From contig NZ_AFNV02000001.1 of the NCBI RefSeq assembly GCF_000215955.2, forward strand, positions 1 through 64,000: 64,000 bases of DNA, given 5' to 3'. Position 1 is the first letter of the stretch; every line of letters starts with the position of its first letter. This DNA is from Salinisphaera shabanensis E1L3A (GTDB lineage: Bacteria > Pseudomonadota > Gammaproteobacteria > Nevskiales > Salinisphaeraceae). Positions 57,219 to 64,000 of this stretch are shown piece after piece. The position numbers were made by a program, and so were the translations under genes. A model generated the notes under the pieces. That model was given only the letters and a program-made list of their open reading frames with translations. It had not been told where the DNA came from and made no database searches.

Positions 57219-59072
57219 CTAGATCGACAGTTTCTGTAGCCGGCGCTTGCGACCGTAGACGAGGTTGGCGATCGCACGGGTGCCGACGATGGCCGTGAAC
57301 ATCGAGGTGATGATGCCCAGCGACAGCGTCACGGCAAAGCCCTTGATCGGACCGGTACCGAAACCGAACAGCACGATCGCTGCAATCAGCGTCGTCACGT
57401 TGGCATCGGCGATCGACGAAAACGCCTTGTCGTAGCCCGACTTGATGGCCGACTGCGGCGTATTCCCGGCACCCAGCTCCTCGCGTATTCGCTCGAAGAT
57501 GAGCACATTGGCGTCGACCGCCATACCCACCGTGAGCACGATACCGGCAATGCCGGGCAGCGTAAGCGTTGCCTGCAGCAATGAAAGCAGCGCGACGATG
57601 AGCACGAGATTCATCAACAGCGCCGCGTTGGCGAACAGACCGAAACCTCGGTAATAGATCGCCATGAACGCGATCACCAGCACGAAGCCAACGATAACGG
57701 CCAGACGCCCCTGGGCGATATTATCCGCCCCCAGGCTCGGGCCGATGGTTCGTTCTTCGACGATGTTGACCGGCGCAGCCAGGGCACCCGCACGTAGCAA
57801 CAGCGCCAGATCGTGCGCCTCGCCACGTTCCAGACCGGTGGTCTGAAAACGCTTGCCGAAGGCGCTACGAATATTCGCCACGCTGATAACTTCTTCGACC
57901 TTCTTGCGCTCGCGGATCTCTTCGCCGTTCTCGTAGCGCGTATCGATACGGTTTTCGATGAACAACACCGCCATCGGATCACCGACGTGGGCCGACGTCG
58001 TATCGAACATCTTGCTGGCGGCCTGGCCATCCAGCGTAACGAATACGGCCGGGCTACCGGACTGCTGATCGAAACCCGAGGAGGCATCGACAAGCTGATC
58101 GCCCGAGGCGATGACATCCTGTTCCAGCAGAATCGGGCGGCCATCGCGGGTTTTATACAACTCGGTACCGGCCGGGACGTTGCCGCTCCGCTCGGCCGCC
58201 TGCGCATCCTGGCCTTGGGCGACCAGTCGATATTCCAGCGTCGCCGTTTTACCGAGCAGACGCTTGGCTTCGGCGGTGTCCTGTACACCCGGAAGCTCGA
58301 CGACGATACGCGACTCGCCCTGGCGCTGAACCAGCGGTTCCGCCACGCCCAACTCGTTCACACGATTGCGTAGCGTGGTGAGGTTTTGCTGGAGCGCGAA
58401 GTCGGTGATTCGCTGCTGCTCGGTCTCGGTCAGCGTCGCGACCAGCGTGTTGTCGGCGTCGGGCGCTTCGTTGAAGCGCAATACGTCGAACTCGCCACCC
58501 AGCGCATCCTGGGCTTCGTTCAGGCCCTGGGCGTTCGGGAACTGCAACCGTACCGAGTCGCCTTCACGTGATGCACGGCTGTAGCGAATGGATTCGTCGC
58601 GCAAGAACCGCGGGATATCGCGGGCATAGCGATCATAGGTCTCGTTGAAGACCGTTTCCATATCCACTTCGAGCAGGAAATGCACGCCACCGCGCAGATC
58701 CAGCCCCAGGGCCATGGGCTCCGCGCCTACTGCACGCAACCAGTCCGGCGTGCTCGGCGCCAGGTTGAGCGCCACGGTGTAGTCGTTGCCCAACTGGCGC
58801 TTGAGCACACCCGCCGCACGCAGCTGCGCTTCAGTGCTCTTGTAAAGCGCGAGCAGACGGCCTTCTTCGAGCGTGATGTCTTCGGGCGCCGCATCGGCGT
58901 CGGTCAGCGTGCTGCGTACGCGTTGGACCAGCGCCTGGGTTGCGGCATCACCGCCGGCGTTGGAAACCTGAACCGCCGGCTGCTCACCGTATAGGTTGGG
59001 CAGCGCATACAGCACGCCGGCTGCCAGCACGAACAGCAGCAGCAGATATTTCCATAGTGGATAGCGATTCAT
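57219..59072 (-). CDS. secD: Protein translocase subunit SecD
   Basis: A 617-residue membrane protein: an N-terminal helix, a large periplasmic domain (with LGLDLRGGVHFLLEVDM and LGKTATLEYRLV), then five helices carrying MAVDANVLIFERIREEL and SIADANVTTLIAAIVLFGFG. It is the partner of SecF. It is 74 bases downstream of yajC. The order tgt-yajC-secD-secF is conserved. Confidence 0.97.
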   Translation of the reverse strand: MNRYPLWKYLLLLFVLAAGVLYALPNLYGEQPAVQVSNAGGDAATQALVQRVRSTLTDADAAPEDITLEEGRLLALYKSTEAQLRAAGVLKRQLGNDYTVALNLAPSTPDWLRAVGAEPMALGLDLRGGVHFLLEVDMETVFNETYDRYARDIPRFLRDESIRYSRASREGDSVRLQFPNAQGLNEAQDALGGEFDVLRFNEAPDADNTLVATLTETEQQRITDFALQQNLTTLRNRVNELGVAEPLVQRQGESRIVVELPGVQDTAEAKRLLGKTATLEYRLVAQGQDAQAAERSGNVPAGTELYKTRDGRPILLEQDVIASGDQLVDASSGFDQQSGSPAVFVTLDGQAASKMFDTTSAHVGDPMAVLFIENRIDTRYENGEEIRERKKVEEVISVANIRSAFGKRFQTTGLERGEAHDLALLLRAGALAAPVNIVEERTIGPSLGADNIAQGRLAVIVGFVLVIAFMAIYYRGFGLFANAALLMNLVLIVALLSLLQATLTLPGIAGIVLTVGMAVDANVLIFERIREELGAGNTPQSAIKSGYDKAFSSIADANVTTLIAAIVLFGFGTGPIKGFAVTLSLGIITSMFTAIVGTRAIANLVYGRKRRLQKLSI

Positions 59073-59146
59073 AGGGCCCCGATCGACGGTCTACAGTGGC
59101 ACCGGCCGCGCCTCGTCACGCGCCGGTGCAGCCGCGAAGATTACGC

Positions 59147-59473
59147 TTACAGCGAGTCCAGCGTGCCCTTGGGCACCACACTGGCCACCGCATTCTTCTG
59201 AATACGGATCTCGACGCCTTCGGACACTTCCACAACGATGAAGTTTTCGCCCACCTGGCGAATCTTGCCGGCCACGCCGCCGGAGGTGACCACTTCGACG
59301 CCCTTGTCCAGGCTTTCGAGCAGCTTCTTGTGTTCCTTCTGACGCTTCATCTGCGGCCGGATGATCATGAAATACATGAACACGAAGAACAGACCGACCA
59401 TGATCAGCGTCGGCATGATGCCGCCTGCCTGGCCGCCCGCCTGCGCATAGGCCGGCGAAATCAGAAAATCCAT
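59147..59473 (-). CDS. yajC: Sec translocon accessory protein YajC
   Basis: A 108-residue protein with one membrane helix (IMPTLIMVGLFFVFMYFMII) and a small cytoplasmic domain (KRQKEHKKLLESLDKGVEVV, GVAGKIRQVGENFIVVEVSE). It binds SecDF. A good ribosome site (GAGGTAAATT) precedes the ATG. It is 111 bases after tgt. Confidence 0.95.
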   Translation of the reverse strand: MDFLISPAYAQAGGQAGGIMPTLIMVGLFFVFMYFMIIRPQMKRQKEHKKLLESLDKGVEVVTSGGVAGKIRQVGENFIVVEVSEGVEIRIQKNAVASVVPKGTLDSL

Positions 59474-59584
59474 AATTTACCTCGATTGAAAACTGGGGCT
59501 GGCACGCGTGCGCGCCCGACCAAGCGGCGTAGTATGCCACAGCATTCGGGCACTTCCGGGCACACGCGCCCGAAGCCGGCAAGG

Positions 59585-62353
<2,769 letters not shown>

Positions 62354-62418
62354 GCGGTTTCGAGCCGCTATGCATTGGTCAGATGCGGCGACAGCGGTAT
62401 ACTGCGCGCCGATCACCT

Positions 62419-62505
62419 GCCCGGGTGGCGGAACTGGTAGACGCGCCGGATTCAAAATCCGGTTCTGGCAACAGAGTGCGAGTTCGATTCTCGCCCCGGG
62501 CACCA
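62419..62505 (+). tRNA. tRNA-Leu (anticodon CAA)
   Basis: An 87-base tRNA with the CCA encoded. The acceptor stem GCCCGGG (62419-62425) pairs with CCCGGGC (62495-62501); the anticodon stem-loop is CCGGA-TTCAAAA-TCCGG, so the anticodon is CAA (reads UUG); the T loop is GTTCGATTC; the long variable arm (TTCTGGCAACAGAG) is that of a class II tRNA-Leu. It is the integration site of the element that follows. Confidence 0.96.
62480..62505 (+). other. Probable attachment site (attL) of the integrated element
   Basis: The 3' end of the tRNA-Leu, from the T arm to CCA, is the usual crossover place for P4-type integrases, whose gene lies 170 bases downstream. The matching copy (attR) must be beyond the right edge, so the exact core cannot be set. 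Confidence 0.5.
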
Positions 62506-62543
62506 TCATCGCTTCCGAGCGGTTCCCAAGAGAGCCACGAATC

Positions 62544-62576
62544 AGCCCGCAACCATTGGCCTAGCGGGCTTTTTTG
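62544..62576 (+). terminator. Terminator after tRNA-Leu
   Basis: AGCCCGC (62544-62550) pairs with GCGGGCT (62564-62570), followed by six T. Confidence 0.85.
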
Positions 62577-62610
62577 TGCCTATACCGTCCAACAGCGTCT
62601 ATTGCCATCC

Positions 62611-62669
62611 GGGGGTACGTGGGGGTACTTTCGGGGGTACTTGCCCAGCGGGCGCCACGAAGTACCCCC
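62611..62669 (+). repeat. GGGGGTAC repeats, putative integrase/excisionase arm sites
   Basis: GGGGGTAC occurs at 62611-62618, 62621-62628 and 62633-62640, and inverted as GTACCCCC at 62662-62669, just upstream of the integrase ATG. Such short repeats next to a tRNA-borne att site are typical arm-type binding sites and may also control the integrase promoter. Confidence 0.6.
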
Positions 62670-62675
62670 AACGCC

Positions 62676-63878
62676 ATGCCCCTTACTGCCGTCCAAGCCA
62701 AGCAGGCCAAGCCTAGAGCCAAACAGTACAAGATCGCGGACGGCGGCGGCCTGTACTTGCTGGTGAAGCCTAACGGCGGCAAATACTGGCGAATGAAATA
62801 CCGCGTTCACGGCAAGGAAAAGACCTTAGCCTTTGGCACCCTCGCGGATGTAACGCTCGCCGACGCACGCACCCGACGGGAGCAAGCCCGCAAGCAGCTA
62901 GGCGCCGGTCAAGACCCGATGGAAGTAAAACGGCTGCGAGACGAAGCCGCTAAAGCTAACGCGGCTAACTCCTTTAAAGCCGTGGCGCTGGAATGGCACG
63001 AACACAAGCGGCCTCGCTGGAGTGAGAAGCACGCCGCCAAGGTGCTGCGCTCACTAGACGCCGATGTATTCCCGCATATCGGCAAACGCCCCGTCGCCGA
63101 AATCACCGCGCCCGAACTGCTGCGCGTGATACGTCGCATAGAAAAGCGCGACGCCCTGGACTATTCGCACCGCGTGCTACAACGCATTGGCATGGTGTTC
63201 CGGTACGCCATCGTCACCAGCAAGGCAACGTATAACCCCAGCGCCGATCTGGTCGGCGCGCTCAAGACGCGCAAGACCAAGAACCACGCTGCCCTGTCAC
63301 GCGACGACCTGCCCGCTTTTCTGCGAAGCCTCGACAGCTACGACGGCCACCTGCTGACACGCTACGGCTTGCAGCTAATCGCCCTCACCTTTCTACGCAC
63401 CGCCGAGCTACGCACCGCCGAATGGCACGAGATCGACTTCGACCGGGCCGAATGGCGCGTGCCTGCCGAACGCATGAAGATGGGCAGCGAACATATCGTG
63501 CCGCTATCCACGCAGGCCATCGACGTGCTGAACGCCCTCCAACCGATCACCGGGTATTACCGCTATATCTTCACCGGACGGAACAGCACGACCCGGCCAA
63601 TGAGCGAAAACACGCTGCTCTACGCCCTCTACCGCATGGGCTACAAGCGACAGGCGACCGTCCACGGCTTCCGGGCGACGGCTTCAACAATTCTCAATGA
63701 GAGCGGCTTCCATCGAGACGCCATCGAGCGGCAGCTAGCGCACGCTGAAAAAGACAAAGTACGCGCCGCTTACCACCGATCCGAATATTTGGAGGAACGC
63801 CGAACGATGATGCAGTGGTGGGCCGACTATCTAAGCGGGTTGAAGCCGAGGAGCAGCGCTGTGTCGATGAAGGGTTAA
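62676..63878 (+). CDS. P4-type tyrosine integrase
   Basis: A 400-residue tyrosine recombinase: an N-terminal DUF4102 domain (DGGGLYLLVKPNGGKYWRMK), a core-binding domain (about 100-200) and the catalytic domain with Arg in LTFLRTAELRTAEW, HGFRATAS (His and Arg), and the Tyr in the HRSEYLEERR region. Immediate placement after tRNA-Leu shows an integrative element. The ATG at 62676 starts MPLTAVQAKQAKPR, the family start. It appears intact. Confidence 0.93.
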   Translation: MPLTAVQAKQAKPRAKQYKIADGGGLYLLVKPNGGKYWRMKYRVHGKEKTLAFGTLADVTLADARTRREQARKQLGAGQDPMEVKRLRDEAAKANAANSFKAVALEWHEHKRPRWSEKHAAKVLRSLDADVFPHIGKRPVAEITAPELLRVIRRIEKRDALDYSHRVLQRIGMVFRYAIVTSKATYNPSADLVGALKTRKTKNHAALSRDDLPAFLRSLDSYDGHLLTRYGLQLIALTFLRTAELRTAEWHEIDFDRAEWRVPAERMKMGSEHIVPLSTQAIDVLNALQPITGYYRYIFTGRNSTTRPMSENTLLYALYRMGYKRQATVHGFRATASTILNESGFHRDAIERQLAHAEKDKVRAAYHRSEYLEERRTMMQWWADYLSGLKPRSSAVSMKG

Positions 63879-63882
63879 CTCA

Positions 63883-64000
63883 TGTGCAGTATTGAGCGTT
63901 CAATAAAAGCGGATTCGTTACCCGTGCCCGATGTTCCCGAAGAATACGCGCTCGAAGTTCGAGACCGAATAATCGAGGATCGACAAGCGACAGAAGATAT
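63883..64000 (+). CDS. Partial ORF of the integrated element
   Basis: A frame opens with ATG at 63883 (MCSIERSIKADSLPVPDVPE) four bases after the integrase stop and is still open at the window edge (39 codons). No motif is recognisable. The short gap suggests coupling to the integrase, but the start is unproved. Confidence 0.35.

Noticed and set aside
62611-62669. GGGGGTAC repeats as a possible CRISPR or origin iteron array
   Set aside because: Units are only 8 bases with unequal short gaps and lie next to an integrase at a tRNA; arm sites explain them better. No CRISPR array or cas gene was seen in the window.

Overview
The window reads as a chromosomal segment of a GC-rich gammaproteobacterium. 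The evidence is the conserved gene order der-bamB-yfgM-hisS-rodZ-pilF-rlmN-ndk, trmJ beside an isc/cysE cluster and suhB, tgt-yajC-secD-secF, and gammaproteobacterial Fur- and FNR-type sites. A BCCT osmolyte transporter fits a marine or halophilic life; a Salinisphaera-like organism is my inference, not something the sequence proves.

Bases 1-12,800 hold signalling and periplasmic redox genes: a broken GGDEF gene, an AEC-type transporter, a CBS-PAS-GGDEF-EAL protein, a DUF2252 protein, a DUF2231/sorbosone-dehydrogenase pair, a di-haem peroxidase behind a perfect FNR/Anr box, and a membrane GGDEF-EAL protein. Bases 12,850-20,500 are decayed: a Fur-box-associated TonB receptor with at least three frame lesions, an M48 peptidase remnant, and an SDR fragment fused to the start of an AraC gene. 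An intact flavin monooxygenase plus hydrolase pair sits in this decay between two diverged direct repeats. A BCCT transporter follows.

Bases 23,000-31,900 look like an accessory or defence island: a DUF900-type hydrolase, a glycine-rich collagen-like membrane protein, a truncated phospholipase-D-like protein with a REP-like palindrome in its 5' part, a single-chain MmeI-like restriction-modification enzyme, a ParE/RHH toxin-antitoxin pair, a small orphan protein, and a PIN toxin with its antitoxin.

Bases 32,000-62,400 are mostly housekeeping: guaA and guaB (separated by a YjiH-family gene and a repeat-rich spacer), xseA, an SH3 lipoprotein with a homopolymer frameshift, the der-to-ndk cluster, an unusual isc-like operon (two cysteine desulfurases, an IscU-like protein lacking the ligand cysteines, iscA; no iscR, hscBA or fdx), cysE, trmJ, suhB, secDF-yajC-tgt and dacB. 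The window ends in tRNA-Leu(CAA), into which a P4-type integrase element appears to be inserted; the element runs off the right edge.

The most interesting points are the rebuilt isc operon, the repeat-flanked monooxygenase cassette, the three-copy intergenic repeat with a covarying hairpin, the collagen-like protein inside the defence island, and the recurrence of one-base insertions in homopolymers (three genes), which could be real slippage or assembly error.
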